Assembly: GCA_964604155.1 (NCBI GenBank)
Contig: CAZRXY010000004.1
Coordinates: 1-64,000, forward strand
Source: Stygibacter sp964604155
GTDB taxonomy: Bacteria > Cloacimonadota > Cloacimonadia > Cloacimonadales > TCS61
Direction of reading: 5' to 3'
DNA: 64,000 nt
This document shows positions 53,182 through 62,823 of this stretch, one piece after another (position 1 is the first letter of the stretch; every line of letters starts with the position of its first letter). The position numbers were made by a program, and so were the translations under genes. The notes under the pieces are model-generated. The model did no database searches. It was given only the letters and a program-made list of their open reading frames with translations, and was not told the origin of the DNA.

Positions 53182-56169
53182 TTAGATATTTTGCAAGGGA
53201 GCAGACCAGCTTTGCTCCAGTTCTGCTGCTCTTAAATTGATTACGGATTTATTATTTATAGAAATATTGAGGACTGGATCAGTAGTAACTAAGCCTATCT
53301 GAGTGGCATCTGAGCCCATCAAAGCTTCAAAATCTTTCTGGTGATGAGGTTTGATAGATACAACGAACCTGCTGTGAGATTCGGAAAAAAGCCAGGACTC
53401 AGGAGAAAGAACGGGATCATCTATCTTGATAGAAGCACCAAGATCTACACCAATAATGCATTCCGCAAGACAGACCGCCAAACCGCCATCAGAAATATCA
53501 TGACTGGAAACTATCAGCTTATTCTTATTAGCATCACTTATTTTATTATAGAGAAGCCTTGCTTTATCCCGATTAACGCAAGGAACATTTCTCCCTAAAA
53601 AACCAAGCAATTTATAATATTCTGAGGCACCTAATTCATCATAAGTGTCGCCTATAAGATATATCATATCAGAAACTGCTTTAAATTCACTGGTAATCGT
53701 ATTTCTGACGTCCGGAATTAGAGCTGTCATGGAATAGAGGATAGTAGGCGGCACCGAAATCTTTATATCTCCAGCTTTAAAATCATTTTTCATACTGTCC
53801 TTTCCTGATGTCATGGGAATATTAAAGCAGGTAGCCATATCGTATAAAGCCTGGTTCATTAGAACAAGCTTGGCAAGATTAGTTTTACCTTGTGGATTTG
53901 TAATAGGGTGATACAATGAATCCGGCACGCAGAAATTATCATTAACAGACCAGAAAGAGTTATTGTCCTGTGGATCAGGTAATGCCCCTCCGATTGAAAT
54001 AATTTGTCTCACTGCTTCATCAAAGGCTCCAGCGGACATCTGATAGGGATCAATATCACCATACCTGGGGCAAATCCCGCAGGATACGGCAATACCCTTA
54101 TAGCCGTTGAAATCCAGTCTCATTACTGCTGCATCCTGAGGAGAATTAGCGTTTTTTCCCATCAGAGGCTTTATGACAGTTTTACCTTTAACTTCGTGGT
54201 CATATTGTCTGATGACAGGTTCCCGGGAGCAGATATTCCAGGAGGACATCAATTTTAGAAGAGAATTATTGAGATCGGGATTATCCGGCAGGGAGGGCTC
54301 AGAAAGATCCGGTCTTTTCCAGATAGCCTCCATGATCTTGCGAGGATACCCATTATGCAGGAAATCCAGTGATAAATATGCTACCGGATCATCGTTATAA
54401 CGTACATCAATAAATCCCGAATCAGAGAAAACACCAATATTGGAGATTTCCACATCTCTTTCCCTGGCAAGTTTTGTAAGAGGATCCATATTGTGTTTTT
54501 CTACTACAAAAGTCATTCTTTCCTGAGATTCCGAGATAAAAATCTCCCATGGCAGGAGATTGGGATACTTAAGAGGTACTTTATCCAGATGAACTATTGC
54601 CCCACCGGGGATTTGAGCTAATTCACCAATCGAAGAAGAAAGACCACCGGCCCCATTATCCGTGGAACATTTAATGAGATTTTGCCTCACGGCTTCCTGC
54701 ATGAAATCGGAGAGCAATTTCTGAGTGATGGGACTGCCTATCTGTACCGCAGACTGAGGTGAATTTTCATCAATTTCTGCTGAAGAAAATGTTGCTCCAT
54801 GAATACCATCTTTCCCAACTCTACCACCAGCCATAACGATAAGATCATCGGGATCAATATTTTTTTCCCAAGAATACACTTTACCGTATTTGAGCGGCAT
54901 AACGCCACCGGTACCGCAGTAAACCAGGGGTTTACCGCTGTATCGATCATCAAATATAATTGCCCCGTTTATCGTGGGAATACCAGATTTGTTACCTCCA
55001 TCTTCTATGCCTTTACGCACGCCTTCATAGATGCGCCGGGGGTGTAATTGACCAGGCAAAAGAGGTTTATTATAATCAGGAGGACCAAAGCAGAGGACAT
55101 TGGTATTAAAAAGCAATTGGGCTCCTCCAATGCCGGTGCCAAGCGGGTCCCGGTTATTACCAAGAATCCCCGTAATTGCCCCCCCATAAGGATCAATGGC
55201 GGAAGGTGAATTATGCGTTTCCACCTTCCAGACAAAAACGCGTTCTTCATCTATCTGCACTACTCCGGCATTGTCAGTGAAAACAAGCTTCAGCCAGTTA
55301 TTACCAGAATCATCAAAACGCTTCTTGATCAAGTCCGTAGAACCTTTTATATAGGTTTTAAAAAGAGAATCTATCTGCAATTCCTCTCCAGTATCCTCAT
55401 TTATAAAATTGATGCTCGCTCCGAATTCTTTGTGTTTGCAATGTTCAGACCAGGTTTGAGCAATAACTTCGAGTTCACAATCCGTAGGCTGGATGCTCAT
55501 ACCTTTATCTTTGCGGTGTTGCCTAACATGGTGATTATCAAAGTATTCCTGAATACCCTTCATTTCGGCAAGATTGAGCGATAACAATCGCTGCTGGGAA
55601 ATTTTAAGTAATTCCTTTTCCGTCACATTAAGATTAATACTCTCGGTAATTGGTAAACTTTTTATCATCACTTTGGGAACATAGAGAATTTCTTTTTTGA
55701 TATTGCCATATTCAAAATGATTAATAAGTTTATTCCCAAGTAATTGTTCAGTAATAGTTTTAAGCTGCGAAACATTAAGTGGATTTTGGAAGAAATACAA
55801 TTCCTGAGAAAATATGTGCTGTCTATTGAGATCAAGGTCAAGATCAAAAAGGTCTGCCAGGGTTTTTTGGGCAGAAATGCCTTCATCATCAGTTACCCCC
55901 GGCAATTTTGCCACCAGGGCAAAAGTGGCGTATTCATCAGTATGAAGCAGGTCATTAATTGCTGTATCGTGCAGAATACTGTCCTTAAGTCCCTTTTCTG
56001 CAAAGTCCAAAATCTCCTGCGGCGAAAGATTGTAATCAATCACAAAAAGTTTACTGCTGGCAGTTTTTCCGGTATTTATCTGCAGATAGTTTTTTGACTG
56101 CTCTGCAATGCGTTCACCTTTGTTATCTTTGATATTTTCCTTAAGAGCGAGATGAATTTGATTGATCAT
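53182..56169 (-). CDS. purL: FGAM synthase synthetase subunit, large PurL lacking the amidotransferase domain
   Basis: A 995-aa ATP-dependent enzyme converting FGAR plus ammonia to FGAM. The first 230 or so residues resemble the PurS-like and linker part of large PurL; 'IAQTWSEHCKHKEFGA' marks the first AIRS domain, with 'WKVETHNSPSAIDPYGGAITG', 'STDNGAGGLSSSIGELA' and 'SHDISDGGLAVCLAE' in the second. The glutaminase domain found at the C-terminus of E. coli PurL is absent and is supplied by separate PurQ. It is thus intermediate between small (about 740 aa) and large (about 1,295 aa) forms. The ATG directly follows the purM stop. Confidence 0.95.
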   Translation of the reverse strand: MINQIHLALKENIKDNKGERIAEQSKNYLQINTGKTASSKLFVIDYNLSPQEILDFAEKGLKDSILHDTAINDLLHTDEYATFALVAKLPGVTDDEGISAQKTLADLFDLDLDLNRQHIFSQELYFFQNPLNVSQLKTITEQLLGNKLINHFEYGNIKKEILYVPKVMIKSLPITESINLNVTEKELLKISQQRLLSLNLAEMKGIQEYFDNHHVRQHRKDKGMSIQPTDCELEVIAQTWSEHCKHKEFGASINFINEDTGEELQIDSLFKTYIKGSTDLIKKRFDDSGNNWLKLVFTDNAGVVQIDEERVFVWKVETHNSPSAIDPYGGAITGILGNNRDPLGTGIGGAQLLFNTNVLCFGPPDYNKPLLPGQLHPRRIYEGVRKGIEDGGNKSGIPTINGAIIFDDRYSGKPLVYCGTGGVMPLKYGKVYSWEKNIDPDDLIVMAGGRVGKDGIHGATFSSAEIDENSPQSAVQIGSPITQKLLSDFMQEAVRQNLIKCSTDNGAGGLSSSIGELAQIPGGAIVHLDKVPLKYPNLLPWEIFISESQERMTFVVEKHNMDPLTKLARERDVEISNIGVFSDSGFIDVRYNDDPVAYLSLDFLHNGYPRKIMEAIWKRPDLSEPSLPDNPDLNNSLLKLMSSWNICSREPVIRQYDHEVKGKTVIKPLMGKNANSPQDAAVMRLDFNGYKGIAVSCGICPRYGDIDPYQMSAGAFDEAVRQIISIGGALPDPQDNNSFWSVNDNFCVPDSLYHPITNPQGKTNLAKLVLMNQALYDMATCFNIPMTSGKDSMKNDFKAGDIKISVPPTILYSMTALIPDVRNTITSEFKAVSDMIYLIGDTYDELGASEYYKLLGFLGRNVPCVNRDKARLLYNKISDANKNKLIVSSHDISDGGLAVCLAECIIGVDLGASIKIDDPVLSPESWLFSESHSRFVVSIKPHHQKDFEALMGSDATQIGLVTTDPVLNISINNKSVINLRAAELEQSWSAPLQNI

Positions 56170-57276
56170 TTATTTACCCCGCATCTCGGTAGTATCATAG
56201 ATCAATTTTTGCGGGAAACAGCCCTGAGCTTGAATGGTTATCTGCTGCTCGTCTAAGACCATACCTGCGATTCTGGATACATAGTTATTATTTTGGATAA
56301 AATTATTAATTATCTGGGCATCATTACTATCTACTGCTATAAGCATGGCATTTCCCATGTTCCAGATCCTATATGCTTCCTGTTCGGTGATCCGTCCGTA
56401 TTCCTGCAAGATTTTCATAAAATCGTGCGGGGGAAAAAGATTATCAAGAATTGCCCCCAGCTTATTGATTCTAAGTACTCTATTCAGGTTATCGGCAATA
56501 CCTCCTCCTGTGATATGGGCAATACCATTTATCTGGAATCCGGAATTTAAGATTTTGCTGATAAGGGGAGCGAAGATAAGAGAGGGAGTGAGTAAAATTT
56601 CTCCCCAGGTAGCATCTGAAAATTTTTGATCATGCCAGTTATTCCCGAATTTATCTTGCATAACTTTTCGTATAAGCGAAAATCCATTACTGCGGAAACC
56701 CCGGCTGGCAAGGCTGATAATGGCATCACCGGCTTTCATGGATATCCCTGAAATTGGCTCTGTAAGAGTTGCAGGTAGAAAACCTATCGCCGTGGAACAC
56801 CAGTTAAAATGCATGCCGGAACCCCAGCCGCCTATGCGGCTACCCAGCTCTGCAATTTCACCACCAGGTACCGAGACTTTGGCAACCTGAGACGCATCTG
56901 CCAGTCCCTGCATTAATTTATCCACAATCTCACTATCAAGAAAATCCACATCAAGGATGTTTGAGATATTTGTGGCTTCAAAGCCATTGGCAGCAAGATC
57001 ATCCACCACCATGGCAACAAGGTCGTAGCCCAAAGTGTGATAGATCCCACATCTTTCCGCCAGTTCGATTTTTGTGCCAATACCATCTGACGAGATTCCC
57101 AGGCGGATACCATTGAAATTTATAACATTGGAAAATGCTCCATCAATGCCAAGTTTCTGGTCACCCGGTTTATCTTTTCTATTAGAAAATGTTTTCTTTG
57201 CCCAGTTGTAGGCTATCTGAGAACATTGGTTGCCAAGATCAATATTTATCCCACTGTCTTTATTATTCATATCCAC
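56170..57276 (-). CDS. purM: Phosphoribosylformylglycinamidine cyclo-ligase
   Basis: A 368-aa AIR synthetase (FGAM to AIR, step 5). It carries the PurM/AIRS pattern 'LGISSDGIGTKIELA' (commonly GTDGVGTK), 'YDLVAMVVDDLAANG' and 'IAHITGGGIADNLNRVL'. Translation may begin at GTG 57276, immediately after the guaB stop, or at the in-frame ATG 57270 two codons later; the AGGTGG overlapping the GTG does not decide. Somewhat divergent in the phosphate loop, but length and motif order fit. Confidence 0.9.
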   Translation of the reverse strand: MDMNNKDSGINIDLGNQCSQIAYNWAKKTFSNRKDKPGDQKLGIDGAFSNVINFNGIRLGISSDGIGTKIELAERCGIYHTLGYDLVAMVVDDLAANGFEATNISNILDVDFLDSEIVDKLMQGLADASQVAKVSVPGGEIAELGSRIGGWGSGMHFNWCSTAIGFLPATLTEPISGISMKAGDAIISLASRGFRSNGFSLIRKVMQDKFGNNWHDQKFSDATWGEILLTPSLIFAPLISKILNSGFQINGIAHITGGGIADNLNRVLRINKLGAILDNLFPPHDFMKILQEYGRITEQEAYRIWNMGNAMLIAVDSNDAQIINNFIQNNNYVSRIAGMVLDEQQITIQAQGCFPQKLIYDTTEMRGK

Positions 57277-58773
57277 CTACTCATAGTTTTGCGTATGATC
57301 GCTGTTTTTATGATCGCCCGGAATGTATATGTCATGAGCCTTACCCTCTCTAATAGAGAGAGCAGAGACCAGTTCAAGAACAGATTTCTGATGAAATTCC
57401 ATAATATCCGCAGCACCACAGGTACTCATAGATGCTTTGATTTTGGTGAGGGTTTCATCGATATTATCCCTTAATCTGCCGATGTATTCCACAAAACCCT
57501 CTACGCCTTCTACAAAATTCATCTGATGATATCGCTTTTGCACCCAGTCTCGGGCACGGGCACTACCCTCTCCCCAGTATGGTTTCATCACTCTGTTATT
57601 AATCACAATCTTTTCCGTGGGAGATTCTTCCATACGGGCAAAATAACGTCCCATCATCACATAATCCGCACCTATGGCAAGAGCAATAGTGATATCCTTT
57701 GTGCTGGTTACTCCACCATCTGCAATCAGGGGTATATACTTACCTGTATCTTTAAAATATTTATCTCTTTCTTCTGCTACTTCTATGATAGAAGAAGCCA
57801 AGCCCCTGCCGGTACCCTTCTGCTCCTGAGTGATGCAGATAGAGCCACCACCCATGCCGATCTTTATCGCAGAACATCCTACATCCACGAGATACCTAAA
57901 GGCTTCTGCTGTGATAATATTACCACCGATTACAGGAATTTGCGGAAAATTCGCCAGCGACCATACCACCGCATCCTTGAGATAGGTAGAATAGCCATCT
58001 GAAGAATCTACAGAAATCACATCTACTTCTGCCGCTACAAGAGCTGTAATTCTTTCCTTGTAATCGTGCGTATTCACAGCTGCTACTGCGAGCAGACGTT
58101 TGCGATCATCATGCACTTCAAGTGGATTATCCAGGTGATCATTGATATCCTTTCTGAAAACCAGCGAAACTAACCTGTCATCATTATCAAGAATAGGCAT
58201 AACAGATTTATGGCTCTCCAGCAGAAGATTATTTGCCTCTTTGAGATCAGTAATATTGTAGCCGACTTCGCAGGCAGTGCGGGGTATCATTCTTTCTCCT
58301 ACAGTATTATTTCCGTGTAACCCAAGATCATAATCATATTTTGAGATTAGCCCCACGAAAACATTATCATCATTGACAACCGGAAAAGTGGAATATCCGG
58401 TTCTTTCTCGAATCAGATACATGTCTTTCACTGTCATATCAGGCAGCACAGTTTTTGGGCTTACAAATCCTGCTTTATGATTTTTTATCCGCCTGATCAT
58501 TTCTGCCTGCTCGCTAACTCCCTGAGAACAGAATATAAAAGCTACCCCACCAAGTTTGGCAAGCTCTATACCCATCGATTCACCCGAAACACTTTGCATG
58601 GCTGCAGAGACAATAGGAATATTTAACCAAAATTTTTTATCACCTCCAGGACTATATACAAGAGGAGTTCTAAGACTGATATTCTCAAGCTTTGTTCTCT
58701 CGGTTGTTAATCCTGGCAACAACCGGAATTCCATCAATGTCCTGGAAGGTTCATAAATAATTCGTTTTGCCAT
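57277..58773 (-). CDS. guaB: IMP dehydrogenase
   Basis: A 498-aa enzyme oxidising IMP to XMP with NAD. The barrel contains 'IPIVSAAMQSVSGESMGIELAKLGG', then two CBS domains (about residues 105-225), 'DVISVDSSDGYS', and the catalytic loop 'GMGGGSICITQEQKGTGRG' with the active-site Cys. The 'QEQKGTGRG' form differs from E. coli GuaB but occurs in other bacterial IMPDHs. The C-terminal flap has 'GEGSARARDWVQKR'. GGAGG precedes the ATG. Its product feeds guaA at the far end of the cluster. Confidence 0.95.
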   Translation of the reverse strand: MAKRIIYEPSRTLMEFRLLPGLTTERTKLENISLRTPLVYSPGGDKKFWLNIPIVSAAMQSVSGESMGIELAKLGGVAFIFCSQGVSEQAEMIRRIKNHKAGFVSPKTVLPDMTVKDMYLIRERTGYSTFPVVNDDNVFVGLISKYDYDLGLHGNNTVGERMIPRTACEVGYNITDLKEANNLLLESHKSVMPILDNDDRLVSLVFRKDINDHLDNPLEVHDDRKRLLAVAAVNTHDYKERITALVAAEVDVISVDSSDGYSTYLKDAVVWSLANFPQIPVIGGNIITAEAFRYLVDVGCSAIKIGMGGGSICITQEQKGTGRGLASSIIEVAEERDKYFKDTGKYIPLIADGGVTSTKDITIALAIGADYVMMGRYFARMEESPTEKIVINNRVMKPYWGEGSARARDWVQKRYHQMNFVEGVEGFVEYIGRLRDNIDETLTKIKASMSTCGAADIMEFHQKSVLELVSALSIREGKAHDIYIPGDHKNSDHTQNYE

Positions 58774-58785
58774 AAATCCTCCAGA

Positions 58786-59235
58786 TCAACTCAATCGCTT
58801 GAATTTAACTTCATCAACTGTATACTTTTTTTCACAATAGGCACATCGGACAGACATGGTTTTTTTATTGATGTGAAAACGACTGCTCATGTTTTCTTTA
58901 TTAGTGATGCAGTTATGATTAGGACATACTATGAGACCTTCTATTACAGCAGGAATATCTGCAGGTTCTTTTAAGACAACTTCATAATTTTTAATCTCTA
59001 TAAAGGAAGCATTTGGCGATATCAGGGCAATACTCTTCTTTTCAGCTTCGCTCATAACATAGTTTTCTATTTTAATGATATCTTTATTGCCAAGTTTGTG
59101 GCTCTCCAGATTTGAGCCGATAACAAAAAGCGAATCATCTAAATGCAACAACTTGGCAATATAAAGTGCCTTCCCTGCAAGGATATGATCTATCACCGTA
59201 CCATTTTCTATGGGTCTTACACGCATTTCTTTCAT
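58786..59235 (-). CDS. pyrI: Aspartate carbamoyltransferase regulatory chain
   Basis: A 149-aa regulatory subunit that binds CTP/ATP and modulates PyrB. N-terminal 'VRPIENGTVIDHILAGKALYIAKLL' is the allosteric domain; the C-terminal zinc domain has 'CPNHNC' and 'CAYC' (four Cys). The gene follows pyrB by 1 bp, so the cell has an E. coli-like regulated class B ATCase. Confidence 0.95.
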   Translation of the reverse strand: MKEMRVRPIENGTVIDHILAGKALYIAKLLHLDDSLFVIGSNLESHKLGNKDIIKIENYVMSEAEKKSIALISPNASFIEIKNYEVVLKEPADIPAVIEGLIVCPNHNCITNKENMSSRFHINKKTMSVRCAYCEKKYTVDEVKFKRLS

Positions 59236-59236
59236 C

Positions 59237-60139
59237 CTATACCTTCCTTAGCAGAATAGAGATAATAGCCTGTCTTGTGAACACGCCGTTTTTTGCCTGA
59301 GGGAAATAATAAGCATATTTTGTGGTATCCACTTCCGTGTGAATCTCGTCAATTCTGGGCAATGGGTGCAAGATACGGAAATTTGATTTTACCTTCTCCA
59401 GCATATTTTCCCTGATAATATAAGAACCTTTCACTCTGTTATAATCTTCCAAATCAGCAAATCTTTCTTTCTGGATCCGAGTTACATACAGGATATCGAG
59501 ATCATCGATAAATCCTTCAATATTGGTTTCTTCCTGCCAGACCACACCCTTATCATCCAAGTCTTCAAGTATATATTTTGGCATGCGAAGATGGGAAGGT
59601 GAGACAAAGTAGAAATTGGTATCAAAATCTGCTAGTGCCTGGCAAAGTGAGTGAACAGTCCTGCCGAATTTTAAATCACCTACTACTCCGATATTCAGTC
59701 TATCAAGCCGCTGCTGAGTCTTTTTTATGGAATACAAGTCCAAAAGAGCCTGAGTGGGATGCTGGTTTGCCCCATCTCCAGCATTAATTACTGGGATATC
59801 AACCACTTCTGCAGCATACCGGGCGGCTCCCTCGACAGGCGATCTCTGGATTATTATATCGGAATACTGGCTGATAGTTTTAAGCGTATCGGCAAAGGAT
59901 TCACCCTTAGCTACCGAAGTAGAACCTGTACCGGTCATGATAAGAGTTTTTGCCCCCAATTTCTTCAGGGCAGTATCAAAGGAAAATAATGTGCGGGTTG
60001 AGGGCTCAAAAAAGAGCAACGCTGCCACTATATCCGGGATTGCAACATCTAATTTTCCAGACTCGATTTGTTCTGCCACATCCAGAATCTGCAAAATTTC
60101 ATCTTTTTTCAAGTCCTGCATAGAAATCAGGTTTTTCAT
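59237..60139 (-). CDS. pyrB: Aspartate carbamoyltransferase catalytic chain
   Basis: A 300-aa enzyme forming carbamoyl aspartate from carbamoyl phosphate and aspartate. The carbamoyl phosphate motif 'FFEPSTRTLFSF', 'GDGANQHPTQALLDLY' and 'HPLPRIDEI' are all present. AGGAG precedes the ATG. Paired with pyrI; carAB, which would supply carbamoyl phosphate, are not in the window. Confidence 0.97.
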   Translation of the reverse strand: MKNLISMQDLKKDEILQILDVAEQIESGKLDVAIPDIVAALLFFEPSTRTLFSFDTALKKLGAKTLIMTGTGSTSVAKGESFADTLKTISQYSDIIIQRSPVEGAARYAAEVVDIPVINAGDGANQHPTQALLDLYSIKKTQQRLDRLNIGVVGDLKFGRTVHSLCQALADFDTNFYFVSPSHLRMPKYILEDLDDKGVVWQEETNIEGFIDDLDILYVTRIQKERFADLEDYNRVKGSYIIRENMLEKVKSNFRILHPLPRIDEIHTEVDTTKYAYYFPQAKNGVFTRQAIISILLRKV

Positions 60140-60155
60140 TAATACTCCTGTATTA

Positions 60156-61538
60156 TTATTTTATATTCTCTCGTCTGGAATAAGCTTGCCAGGCTCTGTC
60201 CCTATAGATACTAGCGGCACTTTGAGGATTTTCACTATCTAATATCCCTCTTCCCACAATGATGCAATCTGCTCCACCAAAAATTGCATCTTCTATACTG
60301 ATATACTGTTGTCCCAGTTTATCTGAACCACTTTCGAGCTTAACTCCAGGCATAAGCAGCAGCATCCCGGGTGGGAATTTTTGCTTGAACCGTCTGATGT
60401 CATCCCGATTCTTTCCATGTCCTATAAAACCCGAAACCAGAGCAGGATTATTCCTGCCGGCTTCCAGAACCTTTCTGGTATAGGTTTCATTGATGAGGTT
60501 ATCTTTGGAAGACATTCTTGCCAGAAGAAAACAGCTTCTGCCGGAAATATCATCAAAGAGCCCATCTAATATCCCCGCTCCGGCTACCATATGTACCGTG
60601 ATAAATTCTGCCCAACTACTTATCTTATATACCCCTTTATGATATTGCATTCTCACTGTATTACCAATATCTGCAAATTTTCTGTCTTCAAAGATATGAA
60701 AATCATACTTCCGAGCATATTGCCGGAGCCTGGGTATAAAACTTTCGTCAAAATCTTCTAAAATATCTATATGCGTTTTGAGCATCACTATTTCCGAAGC
60801 AGTTTTCTCTAAATGTTCAAAAAATTCCCCCTGAGTAGTAACATCTAGAGACAATATGAGATTGCTCTGCTTCCTGTTCATTGTGGAAACAAGCTCCTGA
60901 GTAAGCGGATTAGCTGACGTGTCCGGCACCTGTTCATGATCCTGGATAAGACTGGCAGTGAATTCTTTTACACGGGAAACCAGCTCAGTGTTAATTAGCC
61001 CGTTATCCGTTAGGATGAAAAGAATATCATCAAGTGAGATGAGGCTGTGCAGTTTGTAACCGGCTTTCTGGAGGATTTGAGCACCATCAAGGCTTCTATC
61101 TATTACCACAGATACATCATGAATGATAACCCCCTCCGCCTTGAGCTTCTCCGCTGTTTCTATTTTGCTTTCTCCGGTTGTGATAAGATCATCAATTACC
61201 AGACAAATAGAGCCAGGCTCGAATTTTCCTATGACATTATTTCCAGTACCATAAGCTTTTTCTTCTTTCCTCATATAGATAAGCGGCTTATTTAGCCTGT
61301 CTGCTACCAGCGTAGCCACAGGTAGAGCAGTATAGGGAATACCCGTGATCAAATCAAAATTGAGTCCCTCGATATCATCGATTATAAGATCAACTATGGC
61401 ATCAAGTAAATGGGGATATGATATCATATCTCTGAGATCAAAATAAAAAGGTGACACTTTACCGCTTTTAAGGGTGAAAGAGCCGAACTTGATAGCCCCG
61501 ATATTGAATAATTCGATAATAAACTTTTCTTTACTCAT
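60156..61538 (-). CDS. pyrEF: UMP synthase: orotate phosphoribosyltransferase/OMP decarboxylase fusion (eukaryote-like)
   Basis: A 460-aa bifunctional enzyme for the last two steps to UMP. Residues 1 to about 195 are OPRT: 'GSFTLKSGKVSPFYFDLR', 'YMRKEEKAYGTGN' and the PRPP loop 'VIDDLITTGESK'. Residues about 222-455 are OMP decarboxylase with the catalytic K254 ('MLKTHIDIL') and 'FEDRKFADIGNT' (D285, K287, D290). That motif and 'GVKLESGSDKLGQQY' plus 'IIVGRGI' are the eukaryotic type, and OPRT-OMPDC order matches animal UMPS. Most bacteria carry separate pyrE and pyrF with 'DLKFHDIP'-type OMPDC. AGG precedes the ATG; pyrC ends 9 bp upstream. Confidence 0.95.
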   Translation of the reverse strand: MSKEKFIIELFNIGAIKFGSFTLKSGKVSPFYFDLRDMISYPHLLDAIVDLIIDDIEGLNFDLITGIPYTALPVATLVADRLNKPLIYMRKEEKAYGTGNNVIGKFEPGSICLVIDDLITTGESKIETAEKLKAEGVIIHDVSVVIDRSLDGAQILQKAGYKLHSLISLDDILFILTDNGLINTELVSRVKEFTASLIQDHEQVPDTSANPLTQELVSTMNRKQSNLILSLDVTTQGEFFEHLEKTASEIVMLKTHIDILEDFDESFIPRLRQYARKYDFHIFEDRKFADIGNTVRMQYHKGVYKISSWAEFITVHMVAGAGILDGLFDDISGRSCFLLARMSSKDNLINETYTRKVLEAGRNNPALVSGFIGHGKNRDDIRRFKQKFPPGMLLLMPGVKLESGSDKLGQQYISIEDAIFGGADCIIVGRGILDSENPQSAASIYRDRAWQAYSRRENIK

Positions 61539-61547
61539 AATATGAAC

Positions 61548-62816
61548 CTACCTTATTATTTGATGGGCAATGCCATTTACTATAGTATAAACGGGTGCTC
61601 CCTTGTATTTAAAGCCTTCAAAGGGAGTGTATTTGGCATGGCTTTTATTTCTTCTCCCCAAAATTTTGCCCTCCTGATCAGGGTCTATTATCGTAATATT
61701 AGCCGGAATTCCCTCAGTGAGTTTTCCATAATCATTTAAATTAAATAAATAAGCTACTTTACGTGTCATCAGATCAACCAGTCTCTCACGTGTTAGCTTT
61801 TTCTGATCCACACAGGTAAGCATTAGCCTCAAAGAAGTATCCAAGCCGGGAAAGCCTGAGGGAGCAGTAGAATAGGCATTTCTTTTTTCTCTTAATGTAT
61901 GGGGAGCGTGATCGGAACCTATAAAATCGATAGTAAAATTATTGATAGCTTCCCAAAGTGCCTCTGTATCAGCTTGAGTTCGAAGTGGAGGATTTACCTT
62001 GGCAATATTACCCATTTGTGAGCAGATAGCCTCTGTGAGCAGGAGATGATGTGGCGTGACCTCGCAGAATACTTTTTCACCAACTGTTTTCGCAGAGCGG
62101 ATCATCTCAATTTCTTCCCGCGTGGATACATGAGCAATTGTGATGCTGTTACCAATATTTTTGGCCAGATCGAGGCATATCTCCAAGCCGGTGATAGCAG
62201 CTTTACGAGCTCTGATCATTCCATGGGACTCAATTTTGAGGGGGTATTTGTACCTGGGGGCGATAAATTTCTGAAGTTCCGTATGGATAGTCACCATTTT
62301 TTCGAACTCTCTGCCCAGCTCAAAAACACGTCTGATTTCTGTGACATTATCCATTAATTCCGCAGTATTTGATGCAGCCAGAAATATTTTGATCCCAATG
62401 ATATCATCCGGGTCATCATTAAGAATTTTCTTCAAATCCTCATTATTATCATTGGTAGCACCAAGATAGAAACGGCAATTCACCTCAGCTTTTTTGGCAG
62501 CCTTCCTTTTTAGATTAAGATTTTTTAGATCAGTGGTCGATGGAATCGTGTTTGGCATATCGAATATTGTAGTGAAACCACCTCTGATAGCTGCTGCACC
62601 AGCACTTCTGAAATTTTCTTTATAAGCCAGCTCCAGATCACGGGCATGAACGTGCGGATCGATGAGACCCGGGATTACCCATTGCTTATCACAATTGATT
62701 ATCTCGCTGGCATCTGCATCTTTTTCTCCAATGTGATTGATCATGCCATCCTTGATGATGATATTGCAGTTATTGCCCGACATATCCACATTTTTTAATA
62801 GTAAATCAGCTTTCAT
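61548..62816 (-). CDS. pyrC: Dihydroorotase
   Basis: A 422-aa amidohydrolase closing carbamoyl aspartate to dihydroorotate. Metal ligands are in 'GLIDPHVHARDLE', 'IHTELQ', 'IAHVST' and 'GSDHAPHT'. 'GIKIFLAASNTA' supplies the region of the carboxylated Lys or its substitute. The ATG at 62816 (GAGG upstream) lies 7 bp after pyrK; an earlier in-frame ATG would start inside pyrK and is not used. Length fits the class I dihydroorotases. Confidence 0.94.
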   Translation of the reverse strand: MKADLLLKNVDMSGNNCNIIIKDGMINHIGEKDADASEIINCDKQWVIPGLIDPHVHARDLELAYKENFRSAGAAAIRGGFTTIFDMPNTIPSTTDLKNLNLKRKAAKKAEVNCRFYLGATNDNNEDLKKILNDDPDDIIGIKIFLAASNTAELMDNVTEIRRVFELGREFEKMVTIHTELQKFIAPRYKYPLKIESHGMIRARKAAITGLEICLDLAKNIGNSITIAHVSTREEIEMIRSAKTVGEKVFCEVTPHHLLLTEAICSQMGNIAKVNPPLRTQADTEALWEAINNFTIDFIGSDHAPHTLREKRNAYSTAPSGFPGLDTSLRLMLTCVDQKKLTRERLVDLMTRKVAYLFNLNDYGKLTEGIPANITIIDPDQEGKILGRRNKSHAKYTPFEGFKYKGAPVYTIVNGIAHQIIR

Positions 62817-62823
62817 TTTAGCC

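Noticed and set aside
57526..58002. 158-aa open frame antisense to guaB
   Set aside because: Shadow of a gene whose catalytic motifs are complete.
59754..60242. 162-aa open frame antisense to pyrB and the end of pyrEF
   Set aside because: Covered by well-supported coding genes on the other strand.
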